Notes: generated from the sequence alone by a model not told the origin. 27,385 nt of DNA from Methylotenera_A sp049687015 (GCA_049687015.1 JBAVIP010000013.1:1-27385); one strand, 5' to 3'; shown: positions 1 to 7,408, counted from the stretch's first letter. Numbers and translations: made by a program.

Positions 1-19
1 TCATGATGCTGTGCCTTGA
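1..19 (+). CDS. yidD: C-terminal tail of YidD (membrane protein insertion efficiency factor), cut by the left edge
   Basis: Only the last five codons are visible: His-Asp-Ala-Val-Pro followed by TGA at 17-19. From memory, YidD proteins commonly end in a Gly-Gly-(His/Tyr)-Asp-(Pro/Ala)-Val-Pro stretch, and yidD normally sits directly upstream of yidC in the rpmH-rnpA-yidD-yidC cluster. The 54-nt gap to yidC fits that arrangement. YidD is a small membrane-associated protein thought to assist YidC-dependent insertion. The call rests on five residues plus position, so it is tentative. Confidence 0.5.
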
Positions 20-73
20 AATGGGCGCTTAACTGTTGCACAATTAATATAACTTGCTGATTATAAAGAACTT

Positions 74-1720
74 ATGGATACACGCCGTTTAATTTTATTT
101 GTTATTTTTTCATTTTCTATTTTGATGTTATGGGATTCATGGCAGAAAAAAAATGGACCTATATCTCCCGCGCAACAAGAAGTACAGCAAAAGGCGCAAG
201 TACCAGGCGGCTCTGCTGATCTGGCTGGGGTGGCCGCTACAAATCATGTGGCGACTAGTGATGGAAGTTTTAAGCTTGAAAAAGGCCAACGCATTAAGGT
301 TGCTACAGATCTATTTCAAGCTGAGATTGATACAGTAGGCGGAGATTTGCGCCATTTGGTGCTCAATAAACATCGTGCAGCAGAGGCTAAAGACGGTAAT
401 TTTGTGCTGATGGATGACGCACAAAATCCTATGTTATATGTGGCGCAAACGGGTTTAATGGGCGGTGACTTACCAAACCATAAATCACTGTTTACCAGTG
501 CTGCAGCAAGCTACACATTGGCAGATGGCGCAGCAGCCCAGGAAGTACGCCTATCTTGGGCGGGTAATGGTATTAGTGTAGATAAAATTTATACCTTTCA
601 TCGTGGCAGCTACGTGATTGACCTAACTTACCAAATCAATAACGGTAGTGCATCGGCTATCGCGCCATCTGCCTATTATCAAATTGTGCATGACAATCAA
701 TCCAAGCAAGGCTCTGCCATGATGCCAACCTTTACAGGTGGTGCATATTTTACCGAGGCAGATAAATTCAAGAAAATTAAATTTGCTGACATGGCCAAAG
801 AAAACCTTTCAAAAACCAGTAAAGATGGCTGGATTGGTTTGATTGAACATTATTTTGCCAGTGCCTGGATTCCTAAGGCTGGTGTAAATCGTGAGTTTTA
901 TACTAAACAATTATCTGAGAACTTTTTTGCAGCCGGCGTTGTTACGCCAAGCACTAGTATTGCTGCAGGTGCAAAAACAGAAATTAGTGCAAAATTATTT
1001 GCTGGGCCACAAACCGAAGCAGACTTGGCCGCCGCGGCACCAGGCCTGGAGTACGCGGTGGATTATGGATGGCTTACCATTGTGGCGAAACCGCTATTCT
1101 GGGTGCTTTCAAAAATTCACGGCTTAGTACACAACTGGGGCGTAGCGATTATTTTATTAACGGTACTTATCAAAGCTGCATTTTTCCCTCTCTCGGCAGC
1201 AAGCTATAAGTCGATGGCGCAAATGCGCGAATTGGCACCACGCTTGCAGGCGATGAAAGAAAAATTCGGTGATGATAAACAAAAAATGCAACAAGCAATG
1301 ATGGAGCTTTATCGTACCGAAAAAATTAACCCGATGGGCGGGTGCTTGCCAATTCTTGTGCAAATACCTGTTTTTATTGCGCTTTATTGGACTCTGTTAG
1401 GTTCTGTGGAGCTGCGCCATGCGCCATTTTTCGGCTGGATACAAGACTTGTCAGCGATTGATCCATTTTACGTGCTGCCCATTTTAATGGGTTCGACCAT
1501 GATTATCCAAACCTATCTAAACCCAGCACCAACTGACCCATTGCAAGCAAAAATGATGAAAATCATGCCGGTCGTATTTAGCGTGTTTTTCTTCTTTTTC
1601 CCTGCCGGCTTAGTGTTGTACTGGCTGGTGAACAATATCTTGTCGATCTGGCAGCAATGGTATGTGAATAAATCCATTCATGCCGCCGCCCTAGCCAAAA
1701 AAGGCAATGCTAAAAAATAA
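74..1720 (+). CDS. yidC: Membrane protein insertase YidC
   Basis: YidC inserts and folds inner-membrane proteins, alone or with SecYEG; subunits a and c of the ATP synthase encoded downstream are classic clients. The 548-residue protein has the Gram-negative layout. A first membrane segment spans about residues 5-22 after MDTRR. A large periplasmic beta domain covers about 60-330. The conserved Oxa1-like core follows, with membrane segments near 355-375, 420-445, 463-482 and 508-535. The cytoplasmic hairpin between the second and third segments carries the SYKSMAQMRELAP stretch, and MGGCLPILVQIP starts the third. The groove position that is Arg366 in E. coli is Lys367 here, as I recall for other betaproteobacteria. 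Length matches the E. coli protein (548). The 3' end overlaps mnmE by 14 nt. Confidence 0.97.
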   Translation: MDTRRLILFVIFSFSILMLWDSWQKKNGPISPAQQEVQQKAQVPGGSADLAGVAATNHVATSDGSFKLEKGQRIKVATDLFQAEIDTVGGDLRHLVLNKHRAAEAKDGNFVLMDDAQNPMLYVAQTGLMGGDLPNHKSLFTSAAASYTLADGAAAQEVRLSWAGNGISVDKIYTFHRGSYVIDLTYQINNGSASAIAPSAYYQIVHDNQSKQGSAMMPTFTGGAYFTEADKFKKIKFADMAKENLSKTSKDGWIGLIEHYFASAWIPKAGVNREFYTKQLSENFFAAGVVTPSTSIAAGAKTEISAKLFAGPQTEADLAAAAPGLEYAVDYGWLTIVAKPLFWVLSKIHGLVHNWGVAIILLTVLIKAAFFPLSAASYKSMAQMRELAPRLQAMKEKFGDDKQKMQQAMMELYRTEKINPMGGCLPILVQIPVFIALYWTLLGSVELRHAPFFGWIQDLSAIDPFYVLPILMGSTMIIQTYLNPAPTDPLQAKMMKIMPVVFSVFFFFFPAGLVLYWLVNNILSIWQQWYVNKSIHAAALAKKGNAKK

Positions 1721-3053
1721 GGTAGACACCATTGCCGCCATTGCTACAGCGAGCGGTGCGGGCGGCATCGGCGTAGTACGGGTTTCGGGGCAATTGAGCC
1801 GAGTTATCGCAAACCAGATATTAGAACAGTGCCCTGCGCCACGCCACGCTGCATATTTGCCTTTTTATGATGCGAATCATCAGTTGATCGACCGCGGCAT
1901 CGCGATTTATTACCAAAACCCACATTCATATACAGGCGAAGATGTATTAGAGCTGCAGGCGCATGGAGGTACAGCGCTTATGCAAATTTTACTGGCTCGC
2001 TGTATTGAATTAGGCGCGCGCCAGGCCGAGCCCGGCGAATTTACACGCCGCGCTTACTTAAATGACAAAATAGATTTAGCCCAAGCGGAAGCAGTAGCGG
2101 ATGTAATTAATGCCTCAACCGTTGAGGCAGCGCGCAGTGCTGTGCGTTCCTTATCGGGTGAGTTTTCAAATAGCATTAATCAGGTTTTAGCCAATCTCAT
2201 TAATTTACGTATGTATGTTGAAGCTTGTCTGGATTTTCCTGAAGAAGAAATTGATTTTATTACGCAAGGCAAAGTGGCCGAAAAATTAGAGGCAATTGCC
2301 GCAGAGTTAAAAAGGGTATTTGTAAAAGCCAAGCAAGGCAGTTTATTGCGCGAAGGCATGTCTATTGTATTGGTTGGTCAACCGAATGTAGGCAAATCGA
2401 GCTTGATGAATCAGTTAAGCGGTGAAGAGGTCGCCATTGTGACGCCAGTTGCAGGCACAACCCGAGACTCAATAAAAAACTTAATACAAATCAATGGGTT
2501 GCCGCTGCACATTATTGATACTGCGGGTTTGCGCGAGACCAATGACGAGCTAGAGAAAATTGGCATCGCCCGAACTTATCAAGCGCTAGAAAGCGCGCAG
2601 GTCGCATTATTATTGGTAGATGCAGCTCACGGTATTGGCGATAACGAAAAATCAATTCTAGCGCGCTTGCCGCAAGAAATAAGCAAAATCTGGGTGCACA
2701 ATAAAATTGATACCACAAATGAATCGGCCAAAATTATAGAAAAATCCGGTGAAACACATATTTACCTTTCCGCAAAAACAGGTGACGGCATTGACCTACT
2801 AAAACAGCATTTATTGAATATTGCAGGCTATCAGCAAAATGCTGAAGGAGTTTTTATGGCGCGGGCGCGACATTTAGATGCCTTAAAGCAAGTGGGTGAA
2901 CATTTGCAACTGGCACAACAAAACTTGAATCAAGCAGAATTAATTGCAGAAGAATTACGTTTAGCACAAGAGTCCATAAGTAGTATTACCGGTGAATATA
3001 CCCCCGATGATTTGCTGGGCGAGATTTTTAGTAAATTTTGTATTGGCAAGTAA
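1707..3053 (+). CDS. mnmE: tRNA uridine-5-carboxymethylaminomethyl modification GTPase MnmE
   Basis: MnmE works with MnmG (4891-6795) to build the cmnm5 group on U34 of certain tRNAs, using a folate-derived C1 unit and GTP hydrolysis. The N-terminal folate-binding domain covers about residues 1-120. A helical domain is split around the inserted G domain, which shows all signatures: GQPNVGKSS (P-loop, 224-232), TTRD (251-254), DTAG (271-274) and NKID (332-335). The protein ends in the diagnostic CIGK (445-448), which contains the catalytically important cysteine. Length is 448 residues against about 454 in E. coli. The ATG at 1707 lies inside the yidC tail behind an AAGG, so translation is probably coupled to yidC. 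A hairpin terminator follows at 3076-3114. Confidence 0.97.
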   Translation: MLKNKVDTIAAIATASGAGGIGVVRVSGQLSRVIANQILEQCPAPRHAAYLPFYDANHQLIDRGIAIYYQNPHSYTGEDVLELQAHGGTALMQILLARCIELGARQAEPGEFTRRAYLNDKIDLAQAEAVADVINASTVEAARSAVRSLSGEFSNSINQVLANLINLRMYVEACLDFPEEEIDFITQGKVAEKLEAIAAELKRVFVKAKQGSLLREGMSIVLVGQPNVGKSSLMNQLSGEEVAIVTPVAGTTRDSIKNLIQINGLPLHIIDTAGLRETNDELEKIGIARTYQALESAQVALLLVDAAHGIGDNEKSILARLPQEISKIWVHNKIDTTNESAKIIEKSGETHIYLSAKTGDGIDLLKQHLLNIAGYQQNAEGVFMARARHLDALKQVGEHLQLAQQNLNQAELIAEELRLAQESISSITGEYTPDDLLGEIFSKFCIGK

Positions 3054-3075
3054 ATTTATTGGAAAAGGCAAAATA

Positions 3076-3114
3076 AAAAAGGCGCAACTGTAATTTAGCT
3101 ACACACGCCTTTTT
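3076..3114. terminator. Bidirectional Rho-independent terminator between convergent mnmE and the DUF1508 gene
   Basis: Arms AAAAAGGCG (3076-3084) and CGCCTTTTT (3106-3114) pair perfectly. An inner TGTA/TACA stem (3089-3092 with 3100-3103) can continue the helix past a small internal loop. The A-run on one side and T-run on the other give each strand a U-tract, as expected for a terminator shared by two convergent genes. Confidence 0.8.
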
Positions 3115-3135
3115 AAATACATCAGCTTTATTAAA

Positions 3136-3471
3136 TTAAGCGGTTAAATCTACAATAGTTGCGTCAGGTGCATTTTTCTTAACCGATTCAATGCCATTGT
3201 CGCGCCCTGCTTCTGATTCATATTGTTGGCTTTGGCCAATAACCTGATGATTACCCGCTTTAATCACAAAGTAAGGTTTGCCAGACTTTGAAACCAAACG
3301 CTCATAGCGCTCGTCCATACTTGCGTTTTTTTGTATCGATGCGATACCATTTAATGCGCTGGCTTTAGTTTCATACATTTCGGATTGTAAAATAATCTGG
3401 CCATTACCAGCCAAAAGGTTAAAGTGCGTTTGGCCGTTTTTTGCGGTTTTTACTTCAAATTTACCTGCCAT
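3136..3471 (-). CDS. DUF1508 (YegP-like) tandem-repeat small protein
   Basis: A 111-residue soluble protein made of two copies of the DUF1508 unit. The first is about residues 4-50 (FEVKTAKNGQTHFNL, then a YETKASALNGIASIQKNA end). The second is about 56-102 (YERLVSKSGKPYFVI, then YESEAGRDNGIESVKKNA). The family is small, widespread and of unknown biochemical function; E. coli YegP is the usual reference. The start at 3471 is chosen over an in-frame ATG 12 codons upstream because GGAG sits 7 nt before it and the family motif starts at once. It is convergent with mnmE, shares its terminator, and has its own predicted promoter at 3522-3551. No membrane segment or signal peptide is seen. Confidence 0.88.
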   Translation of the reverse strand: MAGKFEVKTAKNGQTHFNLLAGNGQIILQSEMYETKASALNGIASIQKNASMDERYERLVSKSGKPYFVIKAGNHQVIGQSQQYESEAGRDNGIESVKKNAPDATIVDLTA

Positions 3472-3521
3472 ACTGTTCTCCCCATTTTTGTTCGGTGAAA
3501 GCGTCATTAGCCGCTAGCAGT

Positions 3522-3551
3522 ACTATAGGCGCCTAAATGTGTATTAGTCAA
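3522..3551 (-). promoter_or_regulatory. Predicted sigma70-type promoter of the DUF1508 gene
   Basis: On the minus strand a -35 TTGACT (3546-3551) is followed after 18 nt by a -10 TATAGT (3522-3527). Each is one base from consensus. The predicted start near 3515 leaves a leader of about 45 nt before the ATG at 3471. The promoter lies 31 nt from the parS site at 3582-3597. Confidence 0.65.
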
Positions 3552-3581
3552 TAGCCTAACTTTGTAAAATATTGTAATGTG

Positions 3582-3597
3582 TGTTTCACGTGAAACA
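3582..3597. promoter_or_regulatory. parS: parS centromere site 1 (ParB binding)
   Basis: The 16-mer TGTTTCACGTGAAACA is a perfect palindrome identical to the canonical chromosomal parS site. ParB, encoded at 8205-9056, nucleates here and spreads for ParA-driven origin segregation. It is intergenic, between the cytochrome b gene and the DUF1508 gene. Confidence 0.95.
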
Positions 3598-3625
3598 ATC
3601 TTAATTGGCTCAATCCTTATTGTGT

Positions 3626-4186
3626 TTAAGCAGTTTTTTGTTTAGCTTGCCGCTCGCCTTTTCTGCTTACACGTTTGCAGCCGGTAATCATGGCTAGAAT
3701 TAGATTATCTTTGTGCAATATACTTTCGGTTACTACGCCCACCACATGCATGGTAACTAGGGCCAACCAGCCCCACGTTGAATACTGATGCAGCGCTTGC
3801 AACAGATCGGGTTGGTCGATTAACCAGCCATCATTAAATACTAGCCAGCCAGAACCCACGGCAGTAAGACCGGTTATTAGCATAGCGTAAATTACTAGGG
3901 ACCCTGCCGGGTTATGGCCAATGTAGCGTTTGGCATTGCCTTTAAGTACGTGATATATATGCTTAGCAGCATGCATGGGATTAAGAGGGAAACTATCAAA
4001 ACTAGCGTAACCTGTTTTCATTAAGCCCCAAACAATGCGGGCAAGTAGCAAACCCCCTGCTACATAGCCAGCCCGCACATGGATGAGGCGATCCCATTCG
4101 GAAGCATGTGTATAGAACGCTACCGCGAACGCGATGACTAGCGACCAGTGGAAGATTCTTACAAATGGATCCCAAACGTACTGCAT
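3626..4186 (-). CDS. Cytochrome b561-family membrane b-type cytochrome
   Basis: A 186-residue integral membrane protein of the bacterial cytochrome b561 / Ni-Fe-hydrogenase b-subunit type. It starts MQYVWDPFVRIFHW, a typical opening with His13 in the first helix. Other candidate haem-ligand histidines are His36 (LIHVRAGY), His91 (GHNPAG), His133, His147 (TMHVVG) and His158 (LHKDN). About four hydrophobic helices are visible, near 12-28, 38-56, 95-118 and 136-154. The C-terminus is basic. GGAG precedes the ATG. It lies 14 nt downstream of the cytochrome c'' gene on the same strand, so the two are probably cotranscribed. By inference it passes electrons between the quinone pool and cytochrome c''. 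The partner and direction of flow are not shown by the sequence. Confidence 0.88.
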   Translation of the reverse strand: MQYVWDPFVRIFHWSLVIAFAVAFYTHASEWDRLIHVRAGYVAGGLLLARIVWGLMKTGYASFDSFPLNPMHAAKHIYHVLKGNAKRYIGHNPAGSLVIYAMLITGLTAVGSGWLVFNDGWLIDQPDLLQALHQYSTWGWLALVTMHVVGVVTESILHKDNLILAMITGCKRVSRKGERQAKQKTA

Positions 4187-4200
4187 GTGAAATCTCCTAC

Positions 4201-4641
4201 TTATTTCTTGACTGAAGGTGTTTTTTCAGTCAGTACGTAGCCAATAAAATTGGCTTTTTCTTCAGGCGTGCAATCGGCGCCGATAATGTCGTTACAGTGT
4301 TCAGTAAATTTATCTTCCACTTTATCTAGGTCGTTAAAGCGTTTGTTGTTGACTGCTGGCGACAACGGACGAATTGTTTTGCCGGTAACAATATGCTTAC
4401 CTTCGTTTGCAGGGTTGGCTGTGTGGCAGGATGCGCAAGCCGCTTCTTTGCCGTTAATGGTGATTTTGCGATTAAAAAACATTTTACCTTCCATCGCTGA
4501 AGGACCTGCATATTCCGGGTTTACTATTTTGGCAATTGTAGTGTATTTTTGTGCTAATTTTTCTGCATTGGCAACGTCTGCCTGTGCTGAAACAGCAGTT
4601 AAGCCAACTAATGCTGCTAAAACAATATTTAATTTCTTCAT
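4201..4641 (-). CDS. cycA: Cytochrome c'' (monohaem, redox-linked spin-state cytochrome)
   Basis: A 146-residue precursor whose Sec signal peptide should be cut after AQA at residue 21, giving a mature N-terminus DVANAEKLAQKYT. One haem site is present, CASCH (Cys69, Cys72, proximal His73). From memory the mature sequence closely follows Methylophilus methylotrophus cytochrome c'', including FFNRK, GKEAACASCHT, the IVTGK region and HCNDI(I/L)GADC. That last motif supplies the second axial ligand, His115 here (His95 in the reference), and the flanking disulphide pair Cys116/Cys124. In the reference protein the distal His detaches on reduction, coupling electron transfer to protonation. The family is DUF1924/SHP-like. 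Start supported by GGAG 8 nt upstream. First gene of a two-gene unit with the cytochrome b gene. Confidence 0.9.
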   Translation of the reverse strand: MKKLNIVLAALVGLTAVSAQADVANAEKLAQKYTTIAKIVNPEYAGPSAMEGKMFFNRKITINGKEAACASCHTANPANEGKHIVTGKTIRPLSPAVNNKRFNDLDKVEDKFTEHCNDIIGADCTPEEKANFIGYVLTEKTPSVKK

Positions 4642-4686
4642 TTAATACTCCGTCTTTAGTTAATAAAAGGTTTGTTACCTTTTGTT

Positions 4687-4728
4687 ATTATAAATCGATT
4701 TGACTTGAACTGCTTTGATTTGAGTCAA
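4687..4728 (-). promoter_or_regulatory. Predicted FNR/Anr-type class II promoter of cycA
   Basis: On the minus strand TTGACTCAAATCAA (4715-4728) matches the FNR consensus TTGAT-N4-ATCAA at 9 of 10 defined bases. A perfect -10 TATAAT lies at 4687-4692. If transcription starts 7 nt after the -10, at about 4680, the box is centred at -41.5, the classic class II activator position. No good -35 hexamer is seen, as expected for an activator-dependent promoter. The leader would be about 40 nt. This suggests induction of cytochrome c'' and its b partner under low oxygen; the regulator gene is not in the window. Confidence 0.6.
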
Positions 4729-4783
4729 GCTAATTCTATGCCAATATTGTTAAGGAATTATGTCTGAGGCAAATTAAGTATAT

Positions 4784-4799
4784 AGTTTCACGTGAAACA
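4784..4799. promoter_or_regulatory. parS: parS centromere site 2 (ParB binding)
   Basis: AGTTTCACGTGAAACA differs from the perfect 16-mer only at the first base, leaving an intact 14-bp core. It lies between the divergent cycA and mnmG genes, about 90 nt before the mnmG ATG, so bound ParB could also influence transcription there. The remainder of this 249-nt gap holds the cycA promoter and a small CATGC-TTTT-GCATG hairpin (4822-4835). A TAGAAT that could be the mnmG -10 is also present, near 4857, but it has no convincing -35. Confidence 0.92.
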
Positions 4800-4890
4800 A
4801 CGCCTAAAATATCTGTTAAAACATGCTTTTGCATGACTTAGGCATAGGTTTGCAGTAGAATCTAGTTCTTTGAAATTGAATCGTTTGACC

Positions 4891-6795
4891 ATGAATTTTC
4901 CAGATATTTTTGATGTAATAGTGGTAGGCGGAGGCCACGCAGGCACCGAAGCGGCGCTTGCAAGCGCCAGAATGGGGCAAAAAACCCTATTGCTAACACA
5001 CAATATCGAAACACTGGGTCAAATGTCTTGCAATCCTAGCATTGGCGGCATTGGCAAAGGGCATTTGGTTAAAGAAATTGATGCACTGGGCGGCGCGATG
5101 GCGGTTGCAACAGACGAAGGTGGCATCCAGTTTCGCATCTTAAATTCTAGTAAGGGCCCGGCTGTGCGCGCTACCAGAGCACAGGCAGACCGTATTTTGT
5201 ATAAAGCCGCCATTAGAAGGCGTTTAGAAAACCAACCAAATTTATGGTTATTTCAACAGGCGGTAGATGACATTATTCTTGAGGGCGCGCGTGCAGCAGG
5301 CGTAGTCACACAAATCGGTTTGCGCTTCAAATCTAAAAGCGTTGTGCTCACTGCAGGTACTTTTTTGGGTGGTTTGATTCATGTGGGTTTGCAAAATTAT
5401 AGTGCCGGCCGCGCAGGAGACCCGCCGGCCATATCATTGGCAGCGCGTTTACGTGAGCTGAACTTGCCCGCAGGCCGCTTAAAAACCGGCACACCGCCGC
5501 GTATTGATGGCCGCACTATTGATTATTCGGAGATGGTCATTCAGCCAGGTGATGACCCGGTGCCTGTATTTTCATTTTTAGGCAATGCGGCACAACATCC
5601 TGCCCAACTGCCCTGCTGGATTACGCACACCAACGAACGTACCCATGACATTATTCGCAGCGGTTTGGATCGCTCGCCGATGTATACTGGTGTGATTGAG
5701 GGTGTTGGGCCGCGTTACTGCCCGAGCGTGGAAGATAAAATCCATCGGTTTGCAGATAAAGAATCGCATCAGATTTTTCTTGAGCCGGAAGGCCTTAATA
5801 CGAATGAGATTTACCCCAATGGTATTTCAACCAGCTTGCCGTTTGATATTCAACTTGCGTTAGTTCACTCAATCAAAGGGCTGGAGAATGCGCACATACT
5901 ACGTCCTGGCTATGCGATTGAATATGATTATTATGATCCGCGTGGCTTAAAATCCAGCCTGGAAACTAAAGCGATTAAAGGTTTGTTTTTTGCGGGGCAA
6001 ATCAATGGCACAACTGGTTATGAAGAAGCAGCCGCGCAAGGCTTGCTTGCTGGTGCGAATGCTGCGCTATATGCTCAAGAGAAAGAAAGCTGGTGCCCCG
6101 CGCGAAACGAGGCTTATTTAGGCGTATTAGTGGATGACTTGATTACCACGGGCGTGACCGAGCCTTACCGCATGTTTACCTCGCGTGCGGAATATCGCCT
6201 ACAACTTAGGGAAGATAACGCCGATATGCGATTATCAGCAATTGGCCGCGAATTGGGCTTGGTGGACGATGTGCGCTGGGAAGCCTTTAGCCGCAAACAA
6301 GAAGCGATTGCGGGTGAGCAAGCGCGACTTAAAAAAACTTTTGTGCAACCAGGCAATGTTTCACGTGAAACACAGATAGCTATTCTAGGTAAAGAGTTAG
6401 AACATGAATATAGCTTGTTTGAGTTATTGCGGCGACCTGATGTTAGCTATGAGGGTTTATTAGAATTGGCGCCCTCTTTCGGCTTTTTAACGGATGAGGT
6501 GAAAGAGCAGGTTGAAATTGCTGCCAAATACCAAGGTTATATTGACCGACAAAAAGACGAAATTGCCAAACAAAAAGGTAGCGAAAATATCAAGTTGGGC
6601 GCGGAGATTGATTATGCTGACGTGCATGGCTTGAGCATTGAGGCGCGCCAAAAATTAATCATGCACAAACCTGAGACCATTGGCCAGGCGGGACGTATTT
6701 CTGGCATTACGCCCGCGACGATTTCGCTGTTGTTGGTATACCTAAAGCGCAAACATAAAAAACAAGCCAACCAAAAAACTATCGAAGCAGCATGA
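4891..6795 (+). CDS. mnmG: tRNA uridine-5-carboxymethylaminomethyl modification flavoenzyme MnmG (GidA)
   Basis: FAD-dependent partner of MnmE in wobble-uridine modification. The 634-residue protein begins MNFPDIFDVIVVGGGHAGTE; the GGGHAG at residues 13-18 is the dinucleotide-binding motif. Family blocks follow: LGQMSCNPSIGGIGKGHLVKE, KTGTPPRIDGR, FAGQINGTTGYEEAAAQG and MFTSRAEYRL. The helical C-terminal domain ends near GRISGITPATISLLLVYLKR. I prefer the ATG at 4891 to an in-frame TTG seven codons earlier because families start at this point and the TTG has no ribosome site, though neither start has a strong one. A parS site is embedded at codons for Asn-Val-Ser-Arg-Glu-Thr (6357-6372). Its stop overlaps the rsmG start as ATGA. 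Confidence 0.96.
   Translation: MNFPDIFDVIVVGGGHAGTEAALASARMGQKTLLLTHNIETLGQMSCNPSIGGIGKGHLVKEIDALGGAMAVATDEGGIQFRILNSSKGPAVRATRAQADRILYKAAIRRRLENQPNLWLFQQAVDDIILEGARAAGVVTQIGLRFKSKSVVLTAGTFLGGLIHVGLQNYSAGRAGDPPAISLAARLRELNLPAGRLKTGTPPRIDGRTIDYSEMVIQPGDDPVPVFSFLGNAAQHPAQLPCWITHTNERTHDIIRSGLDRSPMYTGVIEGVGPRYCPSVEDKIHRFADKESHQIFLEPEGLNTNEIYPNGISTSLPFDIQLALVHSIKGLENAHILRPGYAIEYDYYDPRGLKSSLETKAIKGLFFAGQINGTTGYEEAAAQGLLAGANAALYAQEKESWCPARNEAYLGVLVDDLITTGVTEPYRMFTSRAEYRLQLREDNADMRLSAIGRELGLVDDVRWEAFSRKQEAIAGEQARLKKTFVQPGNVSRETQIAILGKELEHEYSLFELLRRPDVSYEGLLELAPSFGFLTDEVKEQVEIAAKYQGYIDRQKDEIAKQKGSENIKLGAEIDYADVHGLSIEARQKLIMHKPETIGQAGRISGITPATISLLLVYLKRKHKKQANQKTIEAA
6357..6372. promoter_or_regulatory. 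parS: parS centromere site 3, inside the mnmG coding sequence
   Basis: A perfect TGTTTCACGTGAAACA 16-mer, read through in the mnmG frame as part of Asn-Val-Ser-Arg-Glu-Thr. Same sequence as site 1. It lies about 1.05 kb upstream of parA. Confidence 0.95.
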
Positions 6796-7406
6796 TGCAA
6801 GCGGAGTTGTTAGCCGCGGGTATCGCTGAGATGGGTTTGAGTGTATCTTTAGAGGCTCAGCAGAAACTGTTAAGTTATTTAGAGTTGCTACAAAAATGGA
6901 ATAAGGTGTATAACTTAACTGCGGTGCGCGACCCGCAGGAGATGGTGACGTTACATTTGCTCGATAGTTTAAGCGTATTGCCGTATGTTAAAGCTCAAAG
7001 CCTGCTAGATGTGGGTAGTGGGGCTGGTTTACCGGGTATTGTCCTGGCGATTTGTAGGCCGCAATTGCAAGTAACGACGATTGATACAGTGCAGAAAAAA
7101 GCGATTTTTATGCGCCAAGTAAAAGGTGAGCTGGGTTTGGAAAATTTAGAAGTTGTGCATGCGCGGGTTGAAAATTTTCAGCCGACCGAAAGGTTTGAGG
7201 TAATAATATCGCGCGCATTTTCTGAGATCGCGCTGTTTATTAAGCTAACAAAGCACTTAATCGCAGAAAATGGTCAATGGTTGGCGATGAAAGGCCAGAT
7301 GCCGCACGATGAGCTTGAAAACTTAACGGCAAAGCCAGCAAAAGTTGTTCCGCTAACAGTGGCGGGTTTAGAGGCAAAACGTCATCTAGTGGTGATAGAA
7401 AATTAA
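6792..7406 (+). CDS. rsmG: 16S rRNA (guanine527-N7)-methyltransferase RsmG (GidB)
   Basis: SAM-dependent methyltransferase that makes m7G527 in 16S rRNA; its loss in other bacteria gives low-level streptomycin resistance. Length is 204 residues (E. coli 207). The family segment LLQKWNKVYNLTAVRDP lies at about 33-49. The SAM-binding glycine-rich loop LLDVGSGAGLPG is at 71-82, and an acidic motif-II region (TTIDTVQKK) follows. ATG at 6792 overlaps the mnmG TGA by 4 nt, indicating translational coupling; a second ATG follows immediately at 6795. The gene is followed after 2 nt by parA, so mnmG-rsmG-parA-parB reads as one transcription unit. Confidence 0.95.
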   Translation: MMQAELLAAGIAEMGLSVSLEAQQKLLSYLELLQKWNKVYNLTAVRDPQEMVTLHLLDSLSVLPYVKAQSLLDVGSGAGLPGIVLAICRPQLQVTTIDTVQKKAIFMRQVKGELGLENLEVVHARVENFQPTERFEVIISRAFSEIALFIKLTKHLIAENGQWLAMKGQMPHDELENLTAKPAKVVPLTVAGLEAKRHLVVIEN

Positions 7407-7408
7407 TT

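Noticed and set aside
4250..4645. 131-codon open frame on the plus strand opposite cycA
   Set aside because: Cytochrome c'' on the minus strand has a haem motif, signal peptide and ribosome site; the opposite frame has no recognisable domain and is a by-product of its codon pattern.
4822..4835. CATGC-TTTT-GCATG hairpin before mnmG as a terminator or attenuator
   Set aside because: The stem is only 5 bp and is followed by no T-run; too weak to assign a role.
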